NCBI GenBank assembly: GCA_001600095.1
Contig: BCIX01000007.1
Location: forward strand, 248,001 to 312,000
DNA: 64,000 bases
Direction: 5' to 3'
Origin: Bullera alba
Lineage: Eukaryota; Basidiomycota; Tremellomycetes; Tremellales; Bulleraceae
Shown: positions 23,521 through 35,706 of the stretch, one piece after another
Layout: each line of letters opens with the position of its first letter
Position numbering within the stretch: the first letter of the stretch is position 1
Notes under the pieces: generated by a model
Told to the model about the DNA's origin: nothing
The model's input: only the letters and a program-made list of their open reading frames with translations
The model's database searches: none
Program-made: the position numbers and the translations under genes

Positions 23521-25017
23521 GACGATGAGATCGAGCTGACGAGGGGTCGAACTTGGGAGGCGGAAAGAGCAGTAGGAGCTCTTGTGACCGCGGCGGTCGA
23601 GTGTGGATCGAGATGCTTCGACGCCTGGAGAAAGGTTGGCATCAAGTCAACACGGTTGGGAGAGAATGAAGGGAGGACGTCGTTTGACCTACTGCTAAGC
23701 TAAGTTGATGTTTTCCGTCCTGGTATCTCGGATTCGAAAAGCAACACGAAGCCTGGTCGATATCGCAATGATGCTGCTCCAGATCCCCAACGCTTTTCCT
23801 AGACGATCTCCTCCAAAGACTTCTCAATCGCTTCACGACCAGCGCATGGTGTCGAGGTGAGTGGTGAGACGTGAAGACGTGCTGAGAAGAGCTGTGACGT
23901 CGGCGAGTAGATGAGTCAAAGGAGCGATATGAGGCGAGAAGACAAAAGGCGGTCGATGGCGTCGACGGTCGTGCGGAGCGAGTGATGCCGAGGCTTTCGT
24001 ATGCACAGTGGATACCGTAGTGTCTGACAGAGTACTGACAATAGACGACTCGCAACGTTTACAGCGCGTCTAGTGGTGATGTCGATGTGGTCGTTTGACT
24101 CGAGATGACCAAAGGCGATGAGCGACGAGTGACTTGGTTGATGGTGAATGCGCTTTTCGGCAATTACAAAACGGGTGGCGTTTTGGGTCGAAGAATCGGT
24201 CTTTGGCTACTCACACGACAGCGGTCAGAGTCGAGCTCTCAGAGTACGAGGTGTAGGATGTATGTATGGACCGACACGACAATGATCGCCATGTATGCAT
24301 TCGTTGTGCTCTCCCTACCACAATGTCGCTCACCACCACCCCCCCGGGATTGGCTTCTCCCCCCCGACCCCTCTGCTGCCCCGCGTTGCCACCCTCTTCT
24401 CCCCTTTTTTTCCTCCCGCGCTATTCTCGACTCGCGCTCTTCCACCCTCCCGCACAAACGCTTTTGCGCGACTGTGAGACCTGAGGTAAAGTGTAACGCA
24501 AGTGTCCATCCGCATGCAGAACCAAAAGACTGGATGCAGAAGCCGGGTCACACAGAGGTCCAGAGTTGACTATAGGCCATGCATGTGATTCACCAGAGAG
24601 ACGATTGGGCGGTACTACATAAGGATCATGTAGATGATCGGAATGCTGCTGGGCTGCTCGGAAGCTGATGACACGTGGTTTGAGATCTGCTCCCGGTCTT
24701 TGGGTGGCAAATGCACTGAGATCCCCTAATCTCCCTCGCACGGGGTCTACGCAGACTGCCACGCGTATCGTTACCGCGGCCGAGGTTTTTGTTTTCGTCG
24801 AGTACGATCGATCCACCTTTCAAAGTCAAGCATCATTATATCTCGAGCAGCTGGCCTTACTCGTCATCCTAGTCTTCAATCCACCTCTATAATACGCAGC
24901 AGAGACAACTACAGTCTTCATACCCACCACCTACGTTCTTTTCACGTCTCCTGCCGTTCAATCACGCCCTGGAACCACCCTCCGACACCTCCCGATCCCG
25001 TTCGCCACCAGCCGAAA
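23521..25017. promoter_or_regulatory. Long divergent intergenic region between the ARID gene and SCS7
   Basis: This 1.5-kb region carries the promoters and leaders of both flanking genes. From about 24305 to 24440 the plus strand is pyrimidine-rich, with runs of C and T, as is common upstream of fungal genes. ATTATATCTC at about 24836 and CTATAATACG near 24889 lie 130-190 bp before the SCS7 ATG and could be TATA-like. The open frames here (for example 24105-24569) are short, overlap each other on both strands and have no protein-like pattern. Confidence 0.5.
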
Positions 25018-26438
25018 ATGGCCAAACAACAGCGTATCTTTGCACTCGCAGACGTGTCAAAGCGTGAGTAGGTCGTAGAGGAGAGCTATTTGTCAGAGTC
25101 AGCCTGGAGAGACTTGGAGGATCCTATGTATACCTATACTGACTATTCGCACAGACACCTCGAGATCCTCCTGCTACGTCTCGTACAAAGGACAGGTGTA
25201 CGACATCACCCAATTCCTGCCTGATCACCCAGGAGGCGACGACATTATCCTAGAATATGCCGGAAAGGACATTGGTCAGATTATGGGCGATGAGGACCAG
25301 CACGTCCATTCCAGGTCGGCATACGACATGATGGACGAGTACAAGGTCGGAGAGCTAGGAGGCGATGAGAAGATTGTCTCTGAGGGTGAGAACTGGTCGA
25401 GGTTCAAAACTCGATGCACATCGCTAATTACCTCAACAGACTGGGTCCCTAGGGAAGACTTCCACCCTGATGAGACGGACGCATTGGCGGACTTTAACAG
25501 GAATCAATTCCTCGATTTGACCAAGCCTCTACTTATGCAGGTATGGTACGCCAGATTCACCAAGGAGTACTATTTGTCGCAAGTGCACAACCCTCGGCAC
25601 CTGAAGGAAAGTGCGAGGCTGTTCAAGTGGGATGCTCTGGAGGTGAGCTGTCTTGTGTTCATGGCGTATCGCAATCGAGTAGCTGACTTGTTGCAGGCCC
25701 TCACAAGAACCAAGTGGTGGGTTGTCCCAATGGTCTGGGGACCAATCGCCACCTTCCTCTTTGCTCTCTCGGCTCTCCAGTTCACCGACTCGTGAGTCGC
25801 TCAAGTACTTACAATGTTCGTCGAGGCTAATACTCTCTAGGTCCATTACCGCCAAGCAACTCCTTTCCTTCCCACCAGCCCTGTCTTCCCTGCCGACACC
25901 CACGACCAATGCCATTGGTGCGACAATAGCATGCTTCTTTGTTGGAAACGTCGTGTGGACGATCCTGGAGTACACCCTTCACCGATTCCTCTTCCACGTC
26001 GACTACTACCTGCCAGACGCCAACTGGGCGATGTTGCTTCACTTCCTCCTACACGGTATCCACCACTACCTCCCCATGGACAGATTGCGTCTAGTCATGC
26101 CCCCTACCCTCTTCTTCATGCTCGAGACGCCGTTCACCAAGCTCGCCCACCTCATCTTCCCTAAAGCCATCGCCAATGGAATCATCAGCGGCGCTTTCGC
26201 CTTTTACATCCTTTACGACTGCATGCACTACGCCCTCCACCACACGAGGTTGCCGCAGTACATGGCAGAGATGAAGAGGTATCACTTGGCACACCACTAC
26301 AAGAGTGAGTCTCCGTCCTTAACATCAATACGCGTTACATATTGACCATTCTTTCTAGACTTTGAGCTCGGCTTTGGTGTCACGAGCAAAATCTGGGATA
26401 TCGTCTTTGGCACGCTTCTCCCCGTGTCGTCAAAATAG
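25018..26438 (+). CDS. SCS7: Fatty acid 2-hydroxylase (Scs7/FA2H) with cytochrome b5 domain
   Basis: This is a predicted 372-residue ER membrane di-iron enzyme that 2-hydroxylates the very-long-chain fatty acid of ceramide, using its own cytochrome b5 domain as electron donor. Exons are 25018-25063, 25155-25385, 25440-25642, 25697-25791, 25841-26304 and 26359-26438. The N-terminal b5 domain has the heme motif DHPGG (His40). The C-terminal hydroxylase domain has the histidine boxes HRFLFH, HGIHH, HYALHH and HLAHHY between hydrophobic spans, as in Scs7. The protein ends TLLPVSSK, with no obvious dilysine retrieval signal. In Cryptococcus-type fungi this enzyme makes the hydroxylated glucosylceramides; that role here is inferred from the family. 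Confidence 0.95.
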
Positions 26439-26611
26439 AATAGAGCAGTCTGAATGTTTGATCCCCAGCATGTAGCGTCCTTGCGCGTAGAGTACCTCAG
26501 CAACCCCACCTCATTAATAATCTGACAGCATGTCATGCATTGGTAGAACAATCTTGTAGTTCATTGTCATCGAACAAGTTACTGTGACCATGGATGGCGT
26601 TGTGACTCGGT

Positions 26612-29600
26612 TTAGAATATCGCGCACTCGCAAGGACAGCCTGCTACTGGGCAGGTATCGTGCCCTGGCTCACCGTCAAGACCGCCCTGGAACCATGGCA
26701 CGATGTGGTTTGCATGACCTGATCCCATTAGCTGCCTGTCCAGAAACCGAGCGATAGGAAGACTAAGCACTCACCACCATGCCTGCATGTTAGGCAGCAG
26801 ACGTAGGCTTGATCAATAGTGTCTACCGTCACAGTAAGCGTCTGTCCTGCGAGAAACGATTGTGCTGACTGACCTGTGAGCGAAGGGGTATTGTCGTCAA
26901 AGTCGAACTCGTCCCGGTGTCCAGTATACGATTTCGACTCGACGTGCCGCAAGCCTGAAGACCGATCAGTACGCCTTTCACAAGCTTAGTGTTCACTCAC
27001 AGATCACACAGCGAGGCAAGGTCTGCCCACAGAGCGTACAAGCGCCAGTCTACCTCCTGTCAGCTACTCTAACACAAAGGAGATAGCATATGGACCTACC
27101 CGCTCATTTGGGGCGGACCGTTCTCGAGTCAAACCCGACTTGAGCTGTAAGTGCTCTTTATGCACTTTGCTCAGCGTATTGTTGCACCTGCTGAGATCAG
27201 TATCATCGATCAACAGTACCTTGTAACCCATGACTCACAATGGACACGTGCCGACACCACCAGTCCCATCGTCGTCCGAACGCCGATCTTCGCCCAACCC
27301 TCTACCGATCTCCATCCGCCCGACGTCAAACTCGACCCGCTCGCCCCACATCCCCCACCCGTCCAAGAGGTCTCGGTAGCCCTCGACCCACTTCTTGACC
27401 ATTTGACACTCTCGATACGTCAGCCGCGATTGGGGAAAGTAGGCGGACAATAGGGCGACAGTCTGTACGTCCCCCGTGCGCTCCAGCCAGCGTTGCATGA
27501 ATGTGATAGCAGGCGAGGTGAATCCAGTGAGAGAGAGTGAAGAGAGCGACGGAGATGGATTACGACTGAATCTCGCCAATCGATTCTTCAAGAATGCTCC
27601 TAGCTACAATGGTAGTCAGCAGAAGTCAAGGTCAGGTACTCTCCACTCACCTCGTCGTCGGGCAGATTGCACACTGCAATGGCTATACGGTCCAACAGCG
27701 GCATGGCCTCCTCTTCCAACACACTCTCCCAGCCGTCGCCTCCGACCCGAGACAGCACGGCTCGGATGTAGGGGTCGTCCACCCTGTTGGTCAGAGACCG
27801 CCAGTGTTCGTCAAAGAACTCGTTGGCCCGCGTCGCTCGAGATTGGGACAAAAACCCGGCCAGCGTGGTACCCAGCAAGCGATGTTTCGAGTCTTCGTCA
27901 CAGTCAGCTGACCAGTCGAGAAGATCCGCTTAGCTTACTATTGCTGTTCATCAAGATCCTGACGGCGTTTTCCTCCTCTCCGGAAAAGTACGCCCAACTT
28001 GCCGCTTTTGTCCTCTCCTCCTCTTCCATGGATCTAAAGCGTTTAGCCCAGAGGTACCTCTCAGGAGGCACTCACCTGTTCACATTTCCCGCATCCATCT
28101 CGCCACACACGGCCAAGATCATCTTTCGCTGAGCCGTCCTCTCCGTCCTGGGCAACTTGCTCGTCCCGACGTGACCCGGGTGATCTTCCGCCTCTCGCTT
28201 GCCATTGATGATCTCTACTGCGGAGGCAAAGTCGGCTTGTGGCAATACCGGCTCTTTCTCCTCTGGGGTATCCAGCCGGCCAAGCGAGGTCGTGCTGGAA
28301 GCAGGAGTCGATTGGGCTCGATTGGGCATTTGAGTATTACGCAGAGAGGTCCATGCTGCAGAACCTTGCTTGACAACTTCCCTCGGAGCCCTAGTCGCTT
28401 CGTTGAGAGCAGTCGAGTGGGATCGCAATGAAGCGGTGGAAGAGGGGGAGTCGGGTGATTGATGTTGTAGATCCTGTCCGGTCCATATAGAGTGAATCCC
28501 AGCGTAGGTGAGGTTGACGGATCGGGTCGACGATGTCGTAGCGTCCATCGTATGGGTGAGGTCTGTTCGTAAGCTCTTATTCCCATTGTTCGACTTACGA
28601 TTGATGAACTCCCAGATACCAGCCAGTCGTTCGTGACCGGGGTATCTCGTAGCGATCGCGGCATTGAGCAGCAGCTAGCACAGTTTAGAATCATCTTGCA
28701 CCGGATCGATTGCCAGAGATCCAACTCACATTGCTCGTTCCGTACCCCTCTTCTGCTCTCTGGCGCATGACGCATCCTACATCGCTCCTCAGCGTCCTCA
28801 TCCAGCCATTCCAGCCTATGTCGCCTCCATCCCGGAAGCTCTCGTCGAAGCGGGGAGTGGGGTGTTCCCAGCCTCGGTTCCCCTTTTCTGGTATCATACC
28901 CCGGTGGATGGAGCTCGCGCGGCTATTGGGTCTAGACCTGCTTGCTTCTTCTAGGATCGTAGTGATGCGATGAGGTTGCAGTTGGAATCGATTGGTGCGA
29001 CTGAATTCTGCTTCTTCATCCCCCGAGGCGTCACTCCGGCCATCGTCGTCTTTGTCCTGAGGACGAGAGGGCCCGTCTTTTACCGAAGGGACTGGGGTGT
29101 CTGGATCCATGGTGCGCAGGTCCCTCGCGGAGAAGACGACATCGCCTCGGGAGCCAGAAGCCACCTGTCAAGCCGTCAGAATGGATTATAATGGTGAGGA
29201 AGAGCACAAAGCTTACGACGGGTGGAGGAGTGATAGGGCCTATGCCGATCGTGCCGTCCTTGACCACGAACATGACGTCTGAGCGGTGCTCGTCGACCGA
29301 ATTGGCAAAGGCAAACGAGTGTAGCGGTTGTTTTGGCTTGACAACTGTATTCTATCAGTTTTGGGTTCTGTCATTGCAGCTGATGTTGGACCCACCGTTG
29401 CGCAATCCGCCAATGGTGACCCATTCCTCGACATGCTCCTCGTCAACGGTCGTTCCGCTGACGATATCCCAAATGGCCACGCCCTCCCTCGTACCCACTC
29501 CGAGCCTGGCGACTGAGTTTGTCACCTGCAGCCATTCCATGCCTAGAACAGCGCCACGAACGTCAAAGCTGAGAACTTCGACGTTTGGCTTCCTGCTGTC

Positions 29601-30567
29601 CCACAGCCGGACCGAGCTGGCTGAACCCCCTGGACTCGCCTCGAAACTGGCAAATCTACTTGCGTGCAGTGGGTCCGGCAAGAGGCTTGACACCGCTCTC
29701 GTGTGCCATTGTAGCGATGCGCCAGCGGTAAGGGCAGACGAAGGGTCTTTTGGCGGGGCATTCTGCGTTGGTCCTGGTGTTCTGAGATCGTACAGTCGGA
29801 TCACCTTGTTGTTGGCAGAGGCGAGCAGTTGCTGCCCGGTAGAGAGAAAGGCCAGACTGTTGACGTGCTCAGAGGGGCAATAGTGCTGTATGTGCCGAGG
29901 TTCAGAAGGGTTCAGTCTCGTCGCATCCCTCGCCGTGGGGTTGGTAACTTCTAAGCGATCCAGCGGTCTTTGCCAATTCGCATCCCCATCAGGCGGTAGT
30001 GAAGCCAGAGAAGTGGACAAGTCCCAGATGAGCAGAGAGTAGTCGGATCGGTGCCGCTCGTAGCCTGTGGCCAGGTAGTTTGGGTCGGCGGGACAGAATG
30101 ATAACGCTGTCACTGCTCTGGTGTGTTTGATAGGTAGGATCGATACAGTTGCAGCTGGCAAAGCTGCCGCTGCCGAGTGATTGGACAAGGGTAGTGATAA
30201 GGTCTTTGCCGTGAGGGATAGTAGGATGGTCCGACCGGTGGACTGCCCGAGGGCGACCAGGTGACGGTGTACAGGCGAGGGAGACCATTCGAGAGCCTGG
30301 AGTCAAGGAGATGAGCGAGAGTGTATATCTTAGACTCACTTTGATCTGCCCAACATCTGTCTGCAGTCCGACCAGCCTCATGTCCCCTCGCTATAAATCG
30401 TAAGTCACAGACCTCAAATACCAGGTGATAGTGCGCACCTGTCGATGCCACTCGTATAGCTTGACGTCGCCCGACCCATTGCCAGCTTGACCTCCAACGA
30501 CGAATCGTGACGGCTCGCTGGGCAGCGGATCCGACCTGGCGAGTCTTAGCGGGACAGTAGCTGCCAT
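26612..30567 (-). CDS. SEA4: SEA4/MIOS, WD40 and zinc-ribbon subunit of the SEA/GATOR2 complex
   Basis: This is a predicted 1093-residue subunit of the SEACAT (GATOR2) complex, which regulates TORC1 on the vacuole surface in response to amino acids. The 15 minus-strand exons are 30439-30567, 30340-30390, 29396-30296, 29217-29344, 28730-29164, 28599-28674, 28076-28562, 27939-28033, 27651-27892, 27239-27603, 27100-27187, 27001-27049, 26874-26954, 26775-26822 and 26612-26718. The N-terminal half is a WD40 propeller (ALEWSPSPVHRHLVALG, HTRAVTALSFCP, VNSLAFLSTGQQLLAS). A helical solenoid follows. The last 100 residues are a C4-RING-like zinc module: CTLCGQTLPRCVIC, then VCCLTCRHGGHANHIVPWF, then CPVAGCPCEC, closely like the end of human MIOS. 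VMA21 is divergent, 376 bp away. Confidence 0.93.
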
Positions 30568-30943
30568 GACGAGAACGTTAAGGGAGATGTCCAGCGGCTA
30601 CCGCTACAGCGATGAGCCTCAAGGAGCTGTAGAGTCGTTGCTTAGCTGGGATGAAGATGGTTGACAGTGGACAACATGACAGAATCCCGCTCGATGCATT
30701 TCGGATCTCCATTTTGCCGAACTCTTTCGTCAACTCTGTCTACACATTTGACCTCCGACCTCTTCAATCATATCGCATCTACATCAGTCATCACACTCCA
30801 CAAGCCGTCTCTACACACAGCTACAAGAGGATCAGACTCAGGCAGCAAGATCTGATCTAGCTTGGACCCGGAAAAGTAGACAGGACACCGGGAGCCCATC
30901 TTCCGAAACCTCAACTCATTAATCCACCCACGAACGTTTTGAC
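30568..30943. promoter_or_regulatory. Shared divergent promoter of SEA4 and VMA21
   Basis: This 376-bp interval lies between the SEA4 and VMA21 start codons and must serve both. It is T- and C-rich on the VMA21 side. I could not assign a TATA box. Confidence 0.6.
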
Positions 30944-31413
30944 ATGTCTACCAAGGTCCAGTCTGGAAAGATGGCCCAGAAGGAGGGTATCGACCCGTGA
31001 GTCTTATCACCGCTACTACCCTTTGGTCGCTCCTCAACCGATCCTTGTCACACAGACGACAATGAGCTCAGCTCGCTGACCTGGCCCTGTTCCTCTAGCA
31101 ACATCCTCACCAAGCTCGTCGTCTTTGCCATTCTCATCGCCGTCGTGCCTATCGGCACGTACTTTGCCTCTGTGAAGTACGTCTGGAATGGTGCGTGAAT
31201 ACCTACCCCGACGATGATGTTGACTCGGTTGTAGGCAACGCAACGTGGGCAGCGATCTCTGCTGTGGTGGCCGCCAATGTCGTTTTGATAGGATACGTCG
31301 TTGTTGCCTTTGGAGAGGATGCTGGGCCGACGACATATCTCACAGCTGGGCCGGGGCCAGAGTATCTGAAGAACAAGGAGAAGCCAGTGTCCGAGAAGCG
31401 AAAGGACAAGTAG
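30944..31413 (+). CDS. VMA21: Vma21, V-ATPase assembly membrane protein
   Basis: This is a predicted 107-residue ER protein that helps assemble the Vo proton channel of the vacuolar ATPase. Exons are 30944-30996, 31099-31190 and 31235-31413. Two membrane spans are clear: ILTKLVVFAILIAVVPIGTY and a second from WAAISAVVAANVVLIGYVVV, joined by a short loop. The first span with its VPIGTYF ending matches Vma21 across fungi and animals. The Lys-rich tail (about 25 residues, ending EKRKDK) is in the place of the dilysine ER-retrieval signal of yeast Vma21; here the last four residues KKDK-like pattern is imperfect (RKDK). The first intron, 102 bp, is long for this window. Confidence 0.92.
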
Positions 31414-31896
31414 GGTCTGAGCTTAGGCTGGGTGTCATGCACGTGTATAGAGTGTATGGGGATAGAAGACTGTCGGCACTGAAACTGCTCTCCTATCATA
31501 CGTCAGTGTAAGGACTCAGAAGGACAACCATGTGATGCCCACAATGCGGACCGCACACTTCTGCAAGAGCAGGCCATATGATGACCCGGAGAAAGCGCCG
31601 TGAGGTCCAATGACAAGGGGAAGAAGATCGACAGCGTTGAAGGTAGTCTATCGGCCCATGTGCTCGGTCTCGTGAAGGAGCGCATGTACAGCGCTCGTGC
31701 ATAGTCCTAAGCCCGTACTACTCCGAGGTCTATCATCCAACGTATAGCATCGAGTCGAGACAGTAGTGCCGATAGTAATAGTAGTGCCCGCAGAGCCAAA
31801 TTCAACTTGTCAACAAATCCTCCACCCAGCCATTTCCAACCTCCCTTCAAGCTTGTCACTCTTCTCCTCCTACACTCCAACTCGACCCCCGGCATC
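31414..31896. other. Intergenic spacer between VMA21 and TRM7
   Basis: This 483-bp spacer between genes on the same strand holds the VMA21 3' UTR and the TRM7 promoter. No repeat or RNA gene was seen. Confidence 0.4.
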
Positions 31897-33093
31897 ATGC
31901 CCTCGTCCAAGACGTCGATAGACCACAGGGACGTGTACTATCGACTCGGCAAGTCGGCCGGGTATAGAGCTCGATCGGCCTACAAGCTACTTCACCTGGA
32001 CGAAGAGTTTGAGTTGTTCCAAGGTGTCGAGACGGCCGTCGACCTATGCGCCGCGCCGGGCAGCTGGAGTCAGGTCCTAGCAGAGAAGGTCAAGTGAGTG
32101 TCGCGATCCATGTTCTCAGTGGGCTCTCGTTGATCGAACGTCAGGCCGGGGAAGGAAAAGGATGAGCCGAAAGTCGTTTCAATAGATCTACAGCCTATGG
32201 TGAGTCGACCGACTCGAGAGTTAACACAAGCTGACATCCCGTCTCTTCTCAGGCTCCGCTGCCGAACATCACTATCCTGCAAACAGATATCACCCTGCCG
32301 TCGACGATACCCCTCGTACTCGATGCCCTCGGAGGCAGAAAGGCAGATCTAGTCGTTTGCGATGGCGCGCCAGACGGTCAGTACGAGAAGAGGTTCATCT
32401 GCGCAGTAATTGTATACACAGCTCACTGTGCTGACCTGTTACGCAGTGACTGGCGTCCACGACCTCGATGCGTACCTCCATTCGCAGCTGCTCCTAGCGG
32501 TGAGTCAAGCATTGAAGACATCGCTCACAATCGATACAGGCCCTCACGTTGTCGCTCACATTACTCGCCCCGCACGCAACTCTGATATTCAAGATATTCC
32601 TCTCACCCCTAGACCCACAAGCTAGCATGCTAAAGTCTCAACTAGAAGTCTTCTTTGCCAGTCCGCCGAGCTTGGACGGAGACTTCAAGGAGTTTGACGA
32701 GGACAACGAGGTGGCAGAGCCTGGACGGACACAGGACAAATCGCACATTGGGGAGCCGGGTTTCGACCAACGAGGACGGAGAGGGGGCGTATGGGTGAGG
32801 AAGCCCAGAAGTAGTCGTAAAGGCAGTGGAGGTGGGTACAACGGCTGTAACATACGAAACGGTTGATAGTCGCTGATACACTTTCAGAGGCATTCATCGT
32901 CTGCAGAAACTTTGACTCTAGCAAAATCCCTCTTCCTATCACGTTCTCGCCGGAAGCTCTGGAATCCCTTGCTCAACAGACCACTGGAACGCTCACGCTC
33001 GAGTCACTCGCAGACCTGGTATCAGAATCGCAGGTCAGCAGCAAGGAATGGGACGCGATCAAGGCATATGTCGGCAAAGGAGACCTGGAGTAA
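31897..33093 (+). CDS. TRM7: Trm7/FTSJ1-type tRNA 2'-O-methyltransferase
   Basis: This is a predicted 308-residue AdoMet-dependent methyltransferase. Trm7 methylates the 2'-hydroxyl of positions 32 and 34 in the anticodon loop of tRNA-Phe, Trp and Leu with partners Trm732 and Trm734. Exons are 31897-32093, 32145-32199, 32253-32376, 32447-32499, 32540-32831 and 32888-33093. The N-terminus has the FtsJ signature [17 protein letters not shown], then the AdoMet motif [14 protein letters not shown]. The catalytic Asp lies in [12 protein letters not shown], the Lys in ATLIFKIF and the Glu in [10 protein letters not shown], giving the K-D-K-E set. About 70 residues between the last two motifs form an acidic insertion. 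It is the cytosolic Trm7 type rather than mitochondrial Mrm2 or nucleolar Spb1, judged by length and the [13 protein letters not shown] motif. Confidence 0.94.
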
Positions 33094-33233
33094 GCGGACC
33101 ATCTGCTGTAGACACATTATAGGATACTGAAGACCACTCTGCTAGCCCAGAACAGCATGAAAGGTCTGGTCACTCGTTGCCTCGATTACAAGTTCCCAAT
33201 GGACCCAATGGTCGAGCTAGCCGGCCCGCGCCA

Positions 33234-35211
33234 ATGGACTTTTCTACAGGCGAGACAACGATCGAAGGGTTAGCAAGGCGGACCTCGTCTGTGCGGTCTC
33301 TAAGACCATTACACTCGCAGCCGACGCCATGTGATGAGCCCGAAGAATACTTTCCAGCATCAAAGTCCTCCGGATCACTTCTCATGCCTGTGAAACATGT
33401 CCCTCGATCGCCGCTGCGGAGCTTGGGACTGCTCGCGGACCCTGGAGTATCGCGAAGCAATACCGGAGAGTCGTCTTCCTCCTCCATCTCACCCACGAAT
33501 TCCGTTTTCAACAAGCCATGGGATCGAGTACCGTCTCCGCTACCGACACCTCAGAAGGGGAACTTCGGCACAGCACCCTCGGGACACTCGAGCGTTTCTC
33601 CCATTTCCCCGACTTTCAGCTCTGGTAGCCGTAATGACCTTTTCGCAACCAGTCAGAACGACGGCCTGCCAACCCCTCCAAAACCGCTCTCGCACTCGCC
33701 TAGCATCGGAAAGGGCTTGCCCAACCGGGTCAGAGGTCACGACCGGGCCGTGAGCACGCCCGAGATCGGTACTAGGGATATCTTTGGCAGTAATCCCAGC
33801 AGGGTGGAATTGTTGAGATCGCCTGGACCGTCTTTCCCCACCGGGTCGATATTCGACAATCCCAATCCCAATTCCGCATACAGCTCCCCTCGGATCAACA
33901 GCGATACCTTTCCTGCGGCGCCTCTCTCGACATTGCCAACTCTGCCCAGTATAGCGACTGCCTCGCCGCCTCGGCCTCTGCACCAGCGGCGAGAGTCGCA
34001 GCAACTCCCCAGGGAGATCCGAGAGGGGCCTCAAGACGACGTCTTGCTTCTCGCCGGGAATGTCCTGGTGCCGATTCTGGACGAGCAGCAGTGGCCGACG
34101 AAAGGGTCGACGAATCGTTGGAAACTTCGGCATAAACTTGGTGAAGGGGCTTTTTCGGCAGTATGGTCCGCAGAGGAACTGCTCCAGACGTCAGATATCC
34201 GACCGATGGTCGCTGCTGTCAAGATGACATCCCGTTCGACATGTGCTTCCAATGCCAGGACGAGGATTGCTTTCCTGCGAGAAGTCTCTGTTCTCCGACA
34301 CATATCCCATCCGAACGTCGTATCGTTCATCTCTTCCTTCTCGACGACCTCGCACCATTGCATGGTGGTAGAGCAGCTATCAGGAGGAGAGCTGTTGGAT
34401 CTAGTATCGGACGACGAGAACCGGCAGAGGATGCTGCTGCCAGGACCGGAGGATGCCGTCGGGGAAGGTTTTATAAGAAGGATCTATAGCGAGTTGACAA
34501 AAGGCGTCGGATGGCTGCACGAGGTCGGAGTGGTGCATAGGGACATCAAATTGGAGAGTGAGTGACACACCGTGCATACTCACCACCCGCGCATGGCTGA
34601 TTCTGCGACTAGACATACTCCTTGCGGTCAACCCGTTCCTCCTCCCACCCACATCTACCGGCAGCATACCGCTCGACTCGCTACCGACACCTCTGGTCAA
34701 ACTCACCGACTTTGGTCTATCCCGATTCATCAACCTCGCCGAGCCGGCCCTACAAACGCGATGCGGCTCGGAATCCTTTGCCGCCCCCGAGATCATCATG
34801 GGGCGGTCCTACGACGGCCGGGAGACGGATGCGTGGGCGATGGGCGTCGTGCTCTACGCCCTCGTGGCGGGAGAGTTGCCATTCGATACGCCCGAGATGG
34901 GAAAGAGCGAAAAGGAGGAGAGGAAGCGACGGATGATGCGGATCGCCAAGGGGCAATACACCTGGCCCGAGGGTGTGGGTAGTGCCGCAGTGAGGGAAGT
35001 CGTGGATAGGTTACTGGTCCGAGACCCGAAGAAGCGGATGAGGGTGGTCGAGTCTTGGGATACAGAGTGGTTCAAGGGCCCAGGGGAGATATCCCCCCCG
35101 AAGGAGGATACGGGAGATGGGGGAGTTGAAGCTGGTTTGAAGAAGAGGAAAGTGCTGGATGGGTTCTTGCTCAACGAGGCTCTGGGCGAGGAGGCCAGTG
35201 CAGAGCTGTAA
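33234..35211 (+). CDS. Serine/threonine protein kinase with long disordered N-terminus
   Basis: This is a predicted 640-residue kinase with exons 33234-34557 and 34613-35211. The first 290 residues are Ser/Pro-rich, with many SP and TP sites. The kinase domain follows: glycine loop LGEGAFSAVW, VAAVKM with the ATP lysine, HRDIKLENILL (catalytic Asp and Asn), DFGLSRF and SFAAPEIIMG, then the DAWAMGVVLYALVAGELPFD helix and RDPKKRMRV. The order and the SGGELLDLV and HRDIKLEN forms fit the CAMK group. The specific subfamily is not clear to me. The start is uncertain: the frame is open back to a stop near 33120 with no in-frame ATG before 33234, and the TRM7 stop is only 140 bp upstream, so an upstream exon is also possible. 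Confidence 0.85.
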
Positions 35212-35706
35212 GCCTCGAGCGAGTGGGTGCCACAGCTGTCAGTGTTGCGGACATTGTGAGTGATCCCCTGTTAGAGATGTTGGAGGATAGATGTTAGATG
35301 AGTTTCAATGTTGTTTGTAGCAGTAGTCAGTATGACAAAACCTATGGAACGCGTATAATCTGATCTGCCCCGTGCTGATACTCGTCATGGAGGGTGGAAC
35401 GTGTTCTACCAGGCAGTCCTTTGTGAGGACGCGCTGTCGACGAGGTGAAAGGATGACCCGTGGACAATGTGCAGGTGTGCTGCTTCGTTCTTGCCACTCG
35501 TCATTCTCATCCAGAGCTCTAGACCCACACCTCTAAGGCTCTTTCATCCTCATCCCTCGCGCCTGCGCAATCTCTGTGCTCGCACAGCCCCCTACAATCA
35601 GTATAGACTACAAAGGCTCGTAATTACCAAGCCTACTACTGCAGACATCGGACACCACAAGAAACCCCTCCAAAGCCCTCCGCCGCTATCTAAATCCCAC
35701 TCATCA
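35212..35706. other. Intergenic spacer after the kinase
   Basis: This 495-bp spacer holds the kinase 3' UTR and the promoter of the next orphan gene. The next frame is open back to 35467 and gives a Pro/His/Arg-rich leader that I regard as untranslated. No other feature was seen. Confidence 0.4.

Noticed and set aside
24105..24569. Open frames on both strands upstream of SCS7
   Set aside because: They overlap one another on both strands in a pyrimidine-rich leader, with no protein-like pattern.
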